Assembly: GCF_001907975.1 (NCBI RefSeq)
Contig: NZ_CP017834.1
Span: forward strand, 750,478 to 814,477
DNA: 64,000 bases
Origin: Silvanigrella aquatica
GTDB taxonomy: Bacteria > Bdellovibrionota_B > Oligoflexia > Silvanigrellales > Silvanigrellaceae
Direction of reading: 5' to 3'
In this document: one piece after another, positions 18,974 through 29,186 of the stretch
Position numbering within the stretch: position 1 is the stretch's first letter
Layout: each line of letters begins with the position of its first letter
Translations under genes and position numbers: made by a program
Notes under the pieces: model-generated
The model's database searches: none
What the model saw: only the letters and a program-made list of their open reading frames with translations
What the model was told of the DNA's origin: nothing

Positions 18974-21409
18974 TTAAAATATTCCTGTCATCATTAGAGA
19001 TGCACCAGGTCTATAAACATTACCGTTATCTGGATAGACTTTATCATATTCAAATGTTGCGGTAAATGTTCCCACAAGCCATTCATAAATAAAATAATTT
19101 ATTGCAGCAGAGGGAATAAATTTATAAGTACTTTGAATAGGCGAAATAAATGTATATAAAAAGTCAAAAGTGTTTCCAAATTTTAAACTTGTTTTAGAAT
19201 CTATTGAATATGTTGCTGAAGGAGTAGCAATAACTTCAAAAGTGTTCCCAACTGTAGTGGAAGTTTGGAACATAAGCTGTTCCTGGGCTTGCAGGTTTAA
19301 ATCAAAAATAAAGTCATCATATTTTCCTAAATTCATTTGATAGTATTGATTGTATACCAATCCACTTTTTTTATCTGAATCTGCTCTGTTTGAAATATCA
19401 ACTTGAACACCTGCATTTAATTCTAAATTATTATAAATACCGCCGCCTAAAAAATAAAGAGTATCTTGCTGATTATCAACTATAATATCGCCTGCAGTTT
19501 GATACACTCGGACGGTATCTTTTTCCTTTTTTGCTTCGTCCTTTTCCCATCGATAAGTTTCGTAAATACTGCTTTCAAGTACAAGAGTATCGAGATTGCT
19601 GTAAGAAGTTGGAAAGTTTTTTACATAAAAAGCTTTAGCCCCTCCCCCTAAAAACCACCCATTATTTTTATTTTCTTTTGAACTATCATTGGTATATATA
19701 GCACCAGCAATACTTCTAAAAGCACTTTTTTCTGAATATTGCGTCGGCAGTGATTGGTTTTGTGCAATGGATAAAACATTATTGTCGTATTGAATTCCTA
19801 TGGGAACAATTAAGGTCCAAGGTTTTTCAATATTAATTTTGCTTAAAAAATCTGCGGCTGACTGTCTTAGTGCAGGATCAAGTTCACTATCCCATACAGC
19901 ACTTTGAAAACTATTTTTTGCAAGTAATAATTTATTATTAAAAAAATAGGGAACTCCAATATAGTAATCATATTCATGAGAAATTTTGCTATTCGAAGGA
20001 ATATTTTTGTGTGCTAATAAGAATTCATTTTCCGCGTTGCTGTAATTTTTTTCTTCTAAATAAATGAGTGCCAATTGCCAATGTGCCATGGGATATTTAT
20101 TATCCATATCTTTTGCAATTAAAAAGTATCTTTTCGCATCTTGATTTTGATAAAGTCCTTTTTTTGCAAAGCCAAGATAATACGGAATTCGTATGTCCTT
20201 ATTCATATGATTTTGCAGAGGAGTTAACAAATTTAATAGTTCAAAATACTCTTCATTATCAGCAAGAACTGTTGCTCTTGCAAGAATATCGGGTAAAGCA
20301 TCTTCGCTGGTATTTTGTTTTCTTTCTTTTACTTCATGGGCTGTTGTTGTAAATGCAATAAAATTCTCAATTGTAGAGTGATTTGGAACAGCTAATGGAG
20401 TGATAGTGCCATTTTCAAAAATTTTAAATTCCAGCCCTGTACCTAATGAAATTTTTTTACTACTAAGGCTATCAGAATTTTTTAAAATATTTGGATTTGG
20501 TTCAATAAAAACTTCTCCACTAAAAACAATAACTCTAGTAAAATACTTATTACTTTCTTTATCTCTAGTCAAAACAACGTCACCGCCTCGTGGAACGCTT
20601 AGAGTGAGTTCGGGTGTTGTCACTTCCATTTTATTATTAAAAAATTTATTTTTCTCATCAAGATTAATTTTATTCCCTGAAGCCTTGAGTCTTATATTGC
20701 CATAGTCAAATCTTGCTCTTCTAATATCATCAGTTTCAACTTGTTTATGGATTGATAGAGTAGAAGAAGGTAACAAAAACCATACTCCTGATTCAGAGTC
20801 TGCAATTCGTAAGGTATCAAGATGATCTGTTTGAAATATGCCTTCGTCCCAATTAAAATTTCTTTGCAAAGAACCTATGTACAATATGTAATCACTTTGA
20901 ATGAGAGTGCCTTTCCCATATAGAGCTGAAACTGTTTGTGATGAAAATGAGTTTGACTGAGAATTTTTTAAGTAAGCAGTATCTTGATTTAATGATTTTG
21001 AGTCGAATCCTTCTTTTGAACGCATTTCAAATTCATAGGTATATGTTGTGCCTCCTGTATCGTTATAAGTGATAATTTGCAGAATCGGCACTGTATTTTG
21101 AAAATCTGATTCTTTTAAAAGTATAGGGCAGTATAAACCTGAGCATATTTTTTTATTATTAATAGACCAAATGATATTTGAATTTTGTGAAGAATAATCA
21201 TCGGAAACAGTGACTTCAAGTTGTATTTCTTTATCATATGCAGCTTGAATATGAAGGGGGGGGCCTGATTGAAGTGTAGGTAAAGTATCTAATTTAAGAC
21301 TACTTGGGAGATCTGCTTGTACATTTAAGTCATAAAAAATAGTAAATAAAAAAATAAAAAAAGTAAAAGACAATTTATTTATTAGATATTTATGTAACCT
21401 TATCCTCAT
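18974..21409 (-). CDS. FecR-domain/TPR/outer-membrane beta-barrel protein
   Basis: 811 residues. The signal peptide (about 1-32) ends after VQA. Residues about 170-310 form a FecR-type domain (RIADSESGVWFLLP, LSVPRGGDVVLTRD, VFSGEVFIEP). Residues about 370-530 are TPR-like (PYYLGFAKKGLYQNQDAKRYF, MAHWQLALIYLEEKNYSNAE). From about 535 to the end, alternating aromatic beta strands finish in GIF, an outer-membrane barrel ending in Phe. Proteins with this architecture occur in predatory and deltaproteobacterial genomes without known function. GGGGA lies 6 bases before the ATG. The start overlaps the mfd 3' end by 20 bp, so the two are coupled. Confidence 0.8.
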   Translation of the reverse strand: MRIRLHKYLINKLSFTFFIFLFTIFYDLNVQADLPSSLKLDTLPTLQSGPPLHIQAAYDKEIQLEVTVSDDYSSQNSNIIWSINNKKICSGLYCPILLKESDFQNTVPILQIITYNDTGGTTYTYEFEMRSKEGFDSKSLNQDTAYLKNSQSNSFSSQTVSALYGKGTLIQSDYILYIGSLQRNFNWDEGIFQTDHLDTLRIADSESGVWFLLPSSTLSIHKQVETDDIRRARFDYGNIRLKASGNKINLDEKNKFFNNKMEVTTPELTLSVPRGGDVVLTRDKESNKYFTRVIVFSGEVFIEPNPNILKNSDSLSSKKISLGTGLEFKIFENGTITPLAVPNHSTIENFIAFTTTAHEVKERKQNTSEDALPDILARATVLADNEEYFELLNLLTPLQNHMNKDIRIPYYLGFAKKGLYQNQDAKRYFLIAKDMDNKYPMAHWQLALIYLEEKNYSNAENEFLLAHKNIPSNSKISHEYDYYIGVPYFFNNKLLLAKNSFQSAVWDSELDPALRQSAADFLSKINIEKPWTLIVPIGIQYDNNVLSIAQNQSLPTQYSEKSAFRSIAGAIYTNDSSKENKNNGWFLGGGAKAFYVKNFPTSYSNLDTLVLESSIYETYRWEKDEAKKEKDTVRVYQTAGDIIVDNQQDTLYFLGGGIYNNLELNAGVQVDISNRADSDKKSGLVYNQYYQMNLGKYDDFIFDLNLQAQEQLMFQTSTTVGNTFEVIATPSATYSIDSKTSLKFGNTFDFLYTFISPIQSTYKFIPSAAINYFIYEWLVGTFTATFEYDKVYPDNGNVYRPGASLMMTGIF

Positions 21410-24400
21410 AAGCTTCCCCAGCCAGGAGACTTAAAATTCTCTTTAACTCTGATATTGTAGAGTCCTTATCCTGTATGAAGTTCTTTTTGCGAAGTGCAAA
21501 AAGCAGTCTTCCATCTGGTGTAATCCGCATGCCCTTAACCTTACGATTGCAGACATCAAGAATTCGTTTTATAAGCAATTCGCTTGCTTCATCTTGATAT
21601 TCTGGTTGCAAAATCCCTTTATTAAGGCGGATTTCTGTGGAATCATCACTTACAATAAGTGAAAGAGCTCCAAGTGATTGCAGCCATCTTCTGATACGCG
21701 CAAGTTCTGCCAGATTTTTTACTTCAACAGGCATTGTTCCAAATCGATCTTCGCATTCTGTGATAAGGTTTTGCAATGCACTCTCCTGGCGAGCACCAAA
21801 AAAGCGACGGTATGTGCGCAAGCGTTCTTTGGAATTTTGCACGTAATTCTCTGGAATTTGGGCTACGAGTGGAATTTGAATTTCAACTTCCGTAATATTT
21901 GTTAATTTAATTCCTCCTAGTGTTTTAATCGCATCATCTAGCATTTGTAAATAAGTCTCAAGTCCGACATCACTTACTTTACCGCTTTGTTCATCACCCA
22001 AAATATTTCCAGAACCGCGCATTTCCATGTCATGGCTTGCAATAACAAAACCACTGCCGAGTTCTTGATGTTCCTTTAATATTTCAAGTCGCTTCATTCC
22101 CTCTTGATCTTCTTTTGCATTTTGTGAGTATAGAAAATAAGCGTAACCACGTGTTGATCTTCTTCCTACGCGACCGCGCAATTGATACAATTGTGCAAGC
22201 CCAAAATAATCCGCATTTTGAACAATGATGGTATTGACATTGGGCATATCAATTCCCGATTCAATAATGGTTGTGCATAGTAAAATATTATATTTTTCGT
22301 CTAAAAAATCGATAATTGTTTTTTCAAGATCTTTTTGCGCCATTTTTCCGTGGCCAATACATATTTTAGCATGAGGAATTAAATTATGCAGATAAGAATA
22401 AACTGTATTTAATTCTTCGACACGGTTGTGAACATAAAATATTTGTCCGCCACGATTTAATTCAAATTGAATGCTTTCTTTAATACTTTCTTCATCAAAA
22501 GGGCAGACAAAAGTTTTTGTTGCGAGACGTGACTTGGGAGGCGTGGTTAATAAACTTAAATCTCTCAAGCCGACCATAGCCATTTGCAGAGTTCTAGGAA
22601 TGGGCGTTGCCGTCATTGTGAGCACATCAATACCATAGGACATGGATTTGATTTTTTCTTTTTGCAATACGCCGAAGCGTTGCTCTTCATCGACAATAAG
22701 AAGTCCTAAATCCCTAAATTCTATGTCTTTTGATAAAATACGGTGTGTTCCAATTAAAATATCAATTTCACCTTTTTTAATTTTTTCTAAAACTTTTGAT
22801 GTCGATGTTATAGATCGATCCAAAATTGTAATATTGGCGGCAAAATCGGCAAATCTTTCTTTAAGAGATCGATAATGTTGATGTGCTAATACTGTAGTTG
22901 GAACAAGCCAGGCCACTTGTTTTCCATCTAAAATACAGCGGAAAGCAGCGCGCATAGCAACTTCTGTTTTGCCAAATCCCACGTCTCCGCAAAGCAGTCT
23001 GTCCATGGCTTTAGGTTTATTCATATCTGTCATAATTTCTTTTATGGCGCGCTGTTGATCAGGGGTTTCATCAAAAGGAAAGGCATCTTCAAAGGCAATA
23101 TATTCTTCATCAATTTTAGCGAATGCATGCCCTGGTGTGATTGATCTTTTGGCTTGATGTTCCATTAATTCTTTAGCAAGTTTTTCAACATCTGCCTTAG
23201 CTTTTGCTTTTCTTTTTTCCCAGGTAGAACTTTTTAAAGCATCTAGAGAGGTGCCTTCTGATGATCCAATATATTTTTGGATGAGATTGAGTTTATGAAC
23301 GGGAACATAAATTTTGTCATTTCCAGCGTATTCTAAAGCTAAGAAATCACCCGTTATGTCAAGAATTTTAATGGTCATTAATCCACGAAAACGTGCAATA
23401 CCATGTTGAATGTGTACAACAAGATCTCCTTCGACAAAATCGGCGTATTGAGCACTTAAAAATGCTTCGGAGTTTTGCTTTGAACTCTGTGGATTTTCTT
23501 CTTCTTGGAAAGTTTCAAATTTTTCTGCAGAAGCGGTTCCACGAATCCATGATTCTGATATTGCTAAGGTTTTACTTTTGGGAAGATAAAATCCTTCTTT
23601 AGAATTTAATAAACAGAAATGCAATTGATCTTTAATTTTGTTGTTTATTAAATTTGAATTTAAAATATCATTTAAATTGAATTTATTAATATTGGTTTGA
23701 TTTTCATAATTTAAATTTAAATATTTCGAAGTAATACCTAAAAATTCAAGAAAGCTGTCTTCTGAATTTGACAGAATAAGAAGATTTTTAATTTGTGAAT
23801 CAGGATTTTCATTTACAAATAATTCTTGAATTTTTGTAATTCTATTTGATAGTTTTTGCTTCTCGCATGATTTTAAATCTTGCGCAATTTTTTCTGGAAT
23901 ATGAAATCGAGACTCTAGACAATTTGTTACGTTAAAATAATTTTTCGCAAGAGCTAAATTAGGAAATACAGACTCTATTTTACCAACGGGATAGTTTTTA
24001 GATGTGGCAGAAATTAAAGCATTTTCATAAAGTTTTTCAATTTCTTGAATTGCGTTTAAATAAACATTTTCAGATCCTATATAGCCTAGAGAAATTTTTA
24101 CATTGTTTTTTTGTGCATATTCATGAATAAATTCGTGAAAAGAAATTAGGGAATCAGATATAAACATATAAAAAAGATCATCAATTCCTGCAAAAGGAAC
24201 ATTGGCTTTTAAATCTTCTAATAAATTTGCCCTGCCCACTCCCATTACATGTTGACTTAAAATATAAGAATTAAATTTTTCAATTGCCGCTTCCATTTGG
24301 CTGGGGTAGGGCCAAATAAACTCACGGGAAGGTAACATTACGACTTGTTCTAGAGTTTGAAATGATCTTTGATCCGATGCTCTAAAAGAACGAATTTTAT

Positions 24401-24932
24401 CTATTTTATCATCAAATATTTCAATTCGTGAGGGATGCTTTTCTCCAGGTGTCCAAAAATCAATTATAGATCCTCGAATACTAAATTCACCTACCTCTTC
24501 AACTCGTTGGACTTGCAAATAAGCAAGTTGTGATAGCTGTTCCATTAATAAATCGGGATCGAGATCTTCGCCAATTTTTATTTCATATTTGTTTTTTTGT
24601 AACCAATGAAATGAGGGAAAATTTCTCGTAAATCCAGCTATACTGCAAATAATAATACGAGGAAAATGAGTTCCAAGTAAAAAAGAGGATTCTATTCGTT
24701 TCGCAATGATCTTTCTTGCCGATTCATAACGAAATACTCCTGCTTGAAAAAAACCAGGAATATATAAAATATCTTTTGTAGTCAAAAATCCTTCTGAAAT
24801 ATTTTTTATAAATTCTTCAATTTCTTGAGCTTCTGATTCGCTATTTGCAATTAAAATTTTCGTGACACTTTTTGATTCCATTAAAGAAGCAATCACTTCA
24901 ATCAGATTGGGCTCAAGAGAAAAAAGATTCAT
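21390..24932 (-). CDS. mfd: Transcription-repair coupling factor Mfd
   Basis: 1180 residues, full length for the family. UvrB-homology module at the N-terminus (REFIWPYPSQ, IIDFWTPGEKHPSRIEIFDD), RNA-polymerase interaction domain near 500 (GDLVVHIQHGIARFRGL), then the RecG-like translocase: Walker A GDVGFGKTEVAMRAAF (about 649), DEEQRFGV box, TMTATPIPRTLQMA, and QLRGRVGRR. A TRCF C-terminal domain follows. Mfd displaces stalled polymerase at lesions and recruits UvrA. The FecR/TPR gene starts within its last codons. Confidence 0.97.
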   Translation of the reverse strand: MNLFSLEPNLIEVIASLMESKSVTKILIANSESEAQEIEEFIKNISEGFLTTKDILYIPGFFQAGVFRYESARKIIAKRIESSFLLGTHFPRIIICSIAGFTRNFPSFHWLQKNKYEIKIGEDLDPDLLMEQLSQLAYLQVQRVEEVGEFSIRGSIIDFWTPGEKHPSRIEIFDDKIDKIRSFRASDQRSFQTLEQVVMLPSREFIWPYPSQMEAAIEKFNSYILSQHVMGVGRANLLEDLKANVPFAGIDDLFYMFISDSLISFHEFIHEYAQKNNVKISLGYIGSENVYLNAIQEIEKLYENALISATSKNYPVGKIESVFPNLALAKNYFNVTNCLESRFHIPEKIAQDLKSCEKQKLSNRITKIQELFVNENPDSQIKNLLILSNSEDSFLEFLGITSKYLNLNYENQTNINKFNLNDILNSNLINNKIKDQLHFCLLNSKEGFYLPKSKTLAISESWIRGTASAEKFETFQEEENPQSSKQNSEAFLSAQYADFVEGDLVVHIQHGIARFRGLMTIKILDITGDFLALEYAGNDKIYVPVHKLNLIQKYIGSSEGTSLDALKSSTWEKRKAKAKADVEKLAKELMEHQAKRSITPGHAFAKIDEEYIAFEDAFPFDETPDQQRAIKEIMTDMNKPKAMDRLLCGDVGFGKTEVAMRAAFRCILDGKQVAWLVPTTVLAHQHYRSLKERFADFAANITILDRSITSTSKVLEKIKKGEIDILIGTHRILSKDIEFRDLGLLIVDEEQRFGVLQKEKIKSMSYGIDVLTMTATPIPRTLQMAMVGLRDLSLLTTPPKSRLATKTFVCPFDEESIKESIQFELNRGGQIFYVHNRVEELNTVYSYLHNLIPHAKICIGHGKMAQKDLEKTIIDFLDEKYNILLCTTIIESGIDMPNVNTIIVQNADYFGLAQLYQLRGRVGRRSTRGYAYFLYSQNAKEDQEGMKRLEILKEHQELGSGFVIASHDMEMRGSGNILGDEQSGKVSDVGLETYLQMLDDAIKTLGGIKLTNITEVEIQIPLVAQIPENYVQNSKERLRTYRRFFGARQESALQNLITECEDRFGTMPVEVKNLAELARIRRWLQSLGALSLIVSDDSTEIRLNKGILQPEYQDEASELLIKRILDVCNRKVKGMRITPDGRLLFALRKKNFIQDKDSTISELKRILSLLAGEAYEDKVT

Positions 24933-24975
24933 ACTGTATAATTTCCTTAATTTTATTCATATTTATCTTGATATT

Positions 24976-25998
24976 TTACCAATTAAATTCGCAACCCTGT
25001 TGTCTTTCAATTAATAATGAGACGGCATCACGAATAGGTGTGCCTTCATATAACACTCTGTAAACAGTATTGATAATGGAAGATTCTACGTTGTGTTTTT
25101 TAAAGAGTTCATTTGCACTGAGAGCTGTTGAAATGCCTTCGACAACTTGATTCATCGATTTAATAATGTCGTCTTTGCTTTCACCCAACGACATGCGCAA
25201 ACCAAACTGACGATTTCGTGAAAGATCGCCGGTGCATGTTAAAATTAAATCGCCCACGCCACTCAAACCTAAAAAGGTGATGGGATCGGCGCCGAGTTTT
25301 ACTCCTAAACGAACGATTTCTGCCAAGCCTCTTGTCATAACCGCAGCGCGCGCATTGTTTCCTAGTTTTAGTCCATCAACAGCGCCTGCAACCAAAGCGA
25401 TAACATTTTTTAATGCCCCTGAAAGTTCAACACCTATAACATCTTTTGAATCATAAATTCTAAAATAGGGACTGTGTAATATTCTTGAGGTGACATTTAA
25501 AAGCTCTTGATCCTGTGATGCCACAACCACACAAGTAGGCAATCCATTTAGCATTTCTTTTGCAAAACTAGGGCCACTTAAGCTTCCAATGGAAGCCGTT
25601 TCACCCCAAAAACTCTCTAAAATTTGCGAGGGTAGAAGAAGAGTATTTTGTTCGATGCCTTTTGCGGCTGAAATAATATTTAATTTTTCAAAGTTTGGAA
25701 TTCTTTTTTCATTAGATTTATTCCAATGTTCAATCATCCACTCGGAAACATTTCTTAGACTTTGGCAAGGTATTGCAAGTATAATAAGCTTAAATTCACT
25801 GAAACAGGAATTAAAGTTATCAAAGATTTCCATTTTACAATGTTTAAGTGTATCATGGCTTTTAAGAGCATTAAAGTTGTCTTCGCTCTTAGCAATTATG
25901 GTAACAGGATTTGTAGAACTATGAATGCAGGAGGCAATGGCTGTGCCAAATGCTCCCGCTCCTATGACAAGGGTCTTTTCTTGTGATCTTAAGGTCAT
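24976..25998 (-). CDS. gpsA: Glycerol-3-phosphate dehydrogenase [NAD(P)+]
   Basis: 340 residues. The nucleotide-binding loop is VIGAGAFGTAIA; family motifs SAAKGIEQNT, LSGPSFAKEM and the catalytic-Lys segment VELSGALKNVIALVAG are present, as is NNARAAVMTRGLAEI. It makes sn-glycerol-3-phosphate from dihydroxyacetone phosphate for phospholipid synthesis. It lies 43 bp upstream of mfd on the same strand. Confidence 0.96.
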   Translation of the reverse strand: MTLRSQEKTLVIGAGAFGTAIASCIHSSTNPVTIIAKSEDNFNALKSHDTLKHCKMEIFDNFNSCFSEFKLIILAIPCQSLRNVSEWMIEHWNKSNEKRIPNFEKLNIISAAKGIEQNTLLLPSQILESFWGETASIGSLSGPSFAKEMLNGLPTCVVVASQDQELLNVTSRILHSPYFRIYDSKDVIGVELSGALKNVIALVAGAVDGLKLGNNARAAVMTRGLAEIVRLGVKLGADPITFLGLSGVGDLILTCTGDLSRNRQFGLRMSLGESKDDIIKSMNQVVEGISTALSANELFKKHNVESSIINTVYRVLYEGTPIRDAVSLLIERQQGCEFNW

Positions 25999-26199
25999 AG
26001 TAAATTTACTCCTTTTTGCACCTTCATTTTATCAAATACCTTTATTTATTAAGGAAGTGAAGGATGCTTAGAACGTGCTTTAACAGTTTCTCATTGCCCG
26101 CTTTTTTGGTTATAGGTCATTGAAAACTTTCCCTTTTTGTGACGAAGGGATAAGATTATTACTGTGTCATGACCCTTACTGAAAGAAGAGGTGTGAATA

Positions 26200-27168
26200 A
26201 TGCCGGATTTTCAAGAAACTTCTAATGCTTCTCAAAAACTTATCGAACAGCTAAATAGCAAAGTTTTTGGTCAAAGTGAAATTATTGAACATATCGTTAT
26301 CGCAGTTATTTGCAATGAACATGCTTTGCTAACGGGCGCTCCTGGGGTTGCTAAAACAACTTTAGTAAGAAACTTAGCTTCCGCCTTAGCAAGTGGATAC
26401 AAAAGAATTCAATTTACCCCCGACTTAACACCCTTCGATATTTTAGGGGGAGATACTATTCAATTTGATGAAAAAGATCCTGATTTAAAAAAAATAGCTT
26501 TTTCTCCAGGTCCTATTTTTTCTCCTTTTATTTTAGCCGATGAAATTAACAGAGCTTCTCCGAGAACTCAATCTGCTTTATTAGAGGCTATGCAGGAAAG
26601 ACAAGTTAGTTTAGGAGGAATATCGCGTCCTTTACCAGCCCCATTCTATGTTTTTGCGACTCAAAATCCAATAGAAAATGAAGGAACTTTTCCCTTGCCT
26701 GAAGCCCAGCTCGATCGTTTTTTATTAAATTTGGAAATTCCTTATCCGGATTTTGACTCTGAAGTTAAAGTCGCTATGTTACCTAAAAAAACAGAGGATT
26801 TAAAAGCAACTTCTTTTGCAACAACATTGCTTAATGCTCGTTCTATTGTCGAAAGTATGCCCATAAGTAATGAGCTCTTGCATGGTGTTGTGCGCATTGT
26901 GCGCAATACAAGACCTCAAGAATCTAAACTTAATGTGGCTAAAGATTATCTCGATTTTGGTGCCAGTCCGCGTGCAACCCAAGCTCTTTTAATTGCAAGT
27001 AAAGCACTTGCTCTTATTCGTGGTAAAATTGAAGTGCAATATGAAAATATTGCCGAAGTGGCTCCTGCTGTTTTACGTCACAGGTGTGTTTTAAATTTTA
27101 GGTCGTTGTCTGAAAAAAGAAGTGCAACGAGTATTGTCAATCAAATTGTGCAGGAAACAATTCTATAA
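26200..27168 (+). CDS. MoxR-family AAA+ ATPase
   Basis: 322 residues. Walker A is GAPGVAKTTLVRNLA, Walker B FILADEINRASPRTQSALLEAM, sensor 1 FATQNPIENEGTFPLPEAQLDRF; a C-terminal lid follows. MoxR ATPases act as chaperones with von Willebrand-domain partners, often in envelope stress or metal insertion. The usual DUF58 and VWA partner genes are not adjacent, which is unusual. A GAGGTG ribosome site precedes the ATG. A HAD-like gene follows 29 bp downstream. Confidence 0.92.
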   Translation: MPDFQETSNASQKLIEQLNSKVFGQSEIIEHIVIAVICNEHALLTGAPGVAKTTLVRNLASALASGYKRIQFTPDLTPFDILGGDTIQFDEKDPDLKKIAFSPGPIFSPFILADEINRASPRTQSALLEAMQERQVSLGGISRPLPAPFYVFATQNPIENEGTFPLPEAQLDRFLLNLEIPYPDFDSEVKVAMLPKKTEDLKATSFATTLLNARSIVESMPISNELLHGVVRIVRNTRPQESKLNVAKDYLDFGASPRATQALLIASKALALIRGKIEVQYENIAEVAPAVLRHRCVLNFRSLSEKRSATSIVNQIVQETIL

Positions 27169-27197
27169 ATTATATATAAATGAGTAAGAAATAAAAT

Positions 27198-27710
27198 ATG
27201 GAAATTCATAACAATAGTGAAAGCTACGCTGTTTTTTTAGATGCATCGGGAACAATATTAGGTGGTTGTTCTACAAATGCTTTGGGTGTTCAAATTTTAC
27301 CAGATGCAAAAAATATCTTAGCAGCTTTCCGAAATAGAAAAATTAATAATATTCCTATCAAAACTGGCATTATTACCAATTGGGGGAATCGTATTAATGC
27401 GATGTTAAGAGCTTTAAATATCGACAATTGTTTTGATATTATTGTTAGTTCTGATACTGTGTTAAAAGGAAAACCTGATCCCACGGTCTTTCAGCATGCT
27501 TGTTTACTTGTTGATATTAATATTAAAAATGCCATTCACATTGGAGATTCTTTACATGATGATGCCTTAGGCGCCCAACACGCAGGGATGCATGGTATTT
27601 GGATAAAGCGTTCGCAATATACTCATAAAGATGCGGATCTTTTAAAACATCCTATTTTTAATAATCTGGATGATGCGCTAGGTTATATTAGTGATGTCGT
27701 TATTTTATAG
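27198..27710 (+). CDS. HAD-like hydrolase with variant motif I
   Basis: 170 residues. Motif I reads VFLDASGTIL: Asp15 is the nucleophile, but position +2 is Ser17 instead of the acid/base Asp of phosphatases. Motif II is ITNWG, motif III KGKPDP, motif IV HIGDSLHDDALGA. Variation at +2 is known in haloacid dehalogenases (Tyr) and phosphonatases (Ala), so non-phosphatase chemistry or reduced activity is possible. The short cap and the domain order resemble small C0/C1 HAD proteins. It probably shares a transcript with the MoxR gene. Confidence 0.8.
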   Translation: MEIHNNSESYAVFLDASGTILGGCSTNALGVQILPDAKNILAAFRNRKINNIPIKTGIITNWGNRINAMLRALNIDNCFDIIVSSDTVLKGKPDPTVFQHACLLVDINIKNAIHIGDSLHDDALGAQHAGMHGIWIKRSQYTHKDADLLKHPIFNNLDDALGYISDVVIL

Positions 27711-27746
27711 TAATTAAAATGAGATTAAATATTTATTATAATTTAA

Positions 27747-28760
27747 TTATATTGTGTAAGCTTCTCTTGGTATATCTTTATCACGGTGTAAATAAGTGTG
27801 ATATTCTTTGTGTGTTTTGTTGATCATCTCTTCAAAATTAATTTTCTCTAAGACTTTTGAAATAAACTGTATGCAATCTTCCGATTCAAATCCAACAAAT
27901 CCAGTTAATTCTTTTAAAGTTGAATTTTGTTTTACAAAAGATGAGTCTAAATCAATATTTTTATTAAACAAATATGATAACTTTGAAAGTTTAAATTGAG
28001 CTTCATATGCAAATTTACATCTTGCTAAATAGGCATTAAATTCATTTTGAGTTCGAACGGTTCTATAAAATGAATCGACAAATAGTTTAATAACAAGTCC
28101 ATTTTTTAAAGTTAATCTGACAATGTTAAATGCATGATCTCCCATTTCCAAATAACTTGGAGTTACTGTAAATTCAAATGGGTTTTGCCCATTTAAAATT
28201 TTTATTTCATAGCGTTTTAGCATTTCTAAAAAATATAAACTTAAAACATTAGTTGATTTTGCAAATTCACCGCAATTCATAATATTTATATACATAGGAT
28301 AAAGACAATATAGAGAATAATATATGTCATAAGTATTATAGTTTTGTTTTTTTTCATTAATTTTTGCAGGTAAAATTTCTTCAAAAATAGTTTGTCCCGT
28401 ATTGGGATCTCGAACTCTTCTCGTTCTTTCGTATTCATATCTCATTTCTTTATTGAGATCATCTCTACTTTTTTTATTTAAATCGCCAGGCATTCTACCA
28501 TGTGCAAATTTGGATCTTGTGAAGGATATAACTTCTTTATTGCCAATACATTTTGCAAGAAGTTTTAAAGTAAAGTTAATTCTTTTTTCAGGAGTATTAA
28601 AATATAACAGCAAACTATAAAATTTATTAATATGAGGAATTTGATTGTAATTTTTATTTATTTGAGTATTATTAATTTCTTCATATGCTCTTCTAAAGCT
28701 ATCATTAATTCTATTGTGTAAAGGAATTTTGGGTTGTAAGAAAGGAAGATGTATTCTCAT
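27747..28760 (-). CDS. Putative Cys-His-Asp hydrolase, effector-like
   Basis: 337 residues from the ATG at 28760, which has GGAG seven bases upstream; upstream TTG and ATG starts (28796, 28784) have weaker signals. I do not recognise the full protein. The C-terminal half carries NCGEFAKSTNVLSL with Cys163, then MGDHAFNIVRL with His209 and LFVDSFYR with Asp229. That order and spacing fits a papain-like or transglutaminase-like Cys-His-Asp triad. The basic N-terminal ~130 residues include a highly charged stretch (KKSRDDLNKEMRYEYERTRR). There is no signal peptide. It sits between AT-rich gaps and close to the LMW-phosphatase protein. An effector protease or deamidase role is inference. Confidence 0.7.
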   Translation of the reverse strand: MRIHLPFLQPKIPLHNRINDSFRRAYEEINNTQINKNYNQIPHINKFYSLLLYFNTPEKRINFTLKLLAKCIGNKEVISFTRSKFAHGRMPGDLNKKSRDDLNKEMRYEYERTRRVRDPNTGQTIFEEILPAKINEKKQNYNTYDIYYSLYCLYPMYINIMNCGEFAKSTNVLSLYFLEMLKRYEIKILNGQNPFEFTVTPSYLEMGDHAFNIVRLTLKNGLVIKLFVDSFYRTVRTQNEFNAYLARCKFAYEAQFKLSKLSYLFNKNIDLDSSFVKQNSTLKELTGFVGFESEDCIQFISKVLEKINFEEMINKTHKEYHTYLHRDKDIPREAYTI

Positions 28761-29186
28761 TAATTTCTCCAAATGTAACTTCATAGTGTATCCCAAAAGT
28801 GATTAAAGAATATCACACATTAGTTAAGCAATATTTATGCCATTTATTAAATTGCATAAATGCAATAAGATTTTTTAATATCTAATAAATTCATTAACTT
28901 ATTTTAATAGAAAAGTTATCAACTTATTATTATAAGTAAGGTTTGTGCTTTTAAAAGAGGAAATCAAATAGAATTAAATTGACTCTGTATTGTAACAGAG
29001 AATTTTTTAATTTAAATATTTAAAATTAATTGTAAATAATGAATTTATTGTATTTATTAATATATTATAAAAACATTTATTAATAAAATATTTTTGGTAT
29101 TTTAATTCTTGTTTGTTTATTTAATATAAAATATATTTACTATTGTTTGATTTTATATTAGCTCAATTAATTAAGGGATTTAAATA
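28761..29186. other. AT-rich intergenic region between divergent effector-like genes
   Basis: About 426 bp with very low GC, holding the divergent promoters of the Cys-His-Asp protein and the phosphatase-domain protein. I see no ORF, RNA gene or strong repeat in it; direct TTAAT/ATTAAT-rich tracts are present but not distinctive. Confidence 0.5.

Noticed and set aside
20068..20705. Plus-strand ORFs within the FecR/TPR gene
   Set aside because: They are shadows of the long minus-strand frame and lack family resemblance or ribosome sites.
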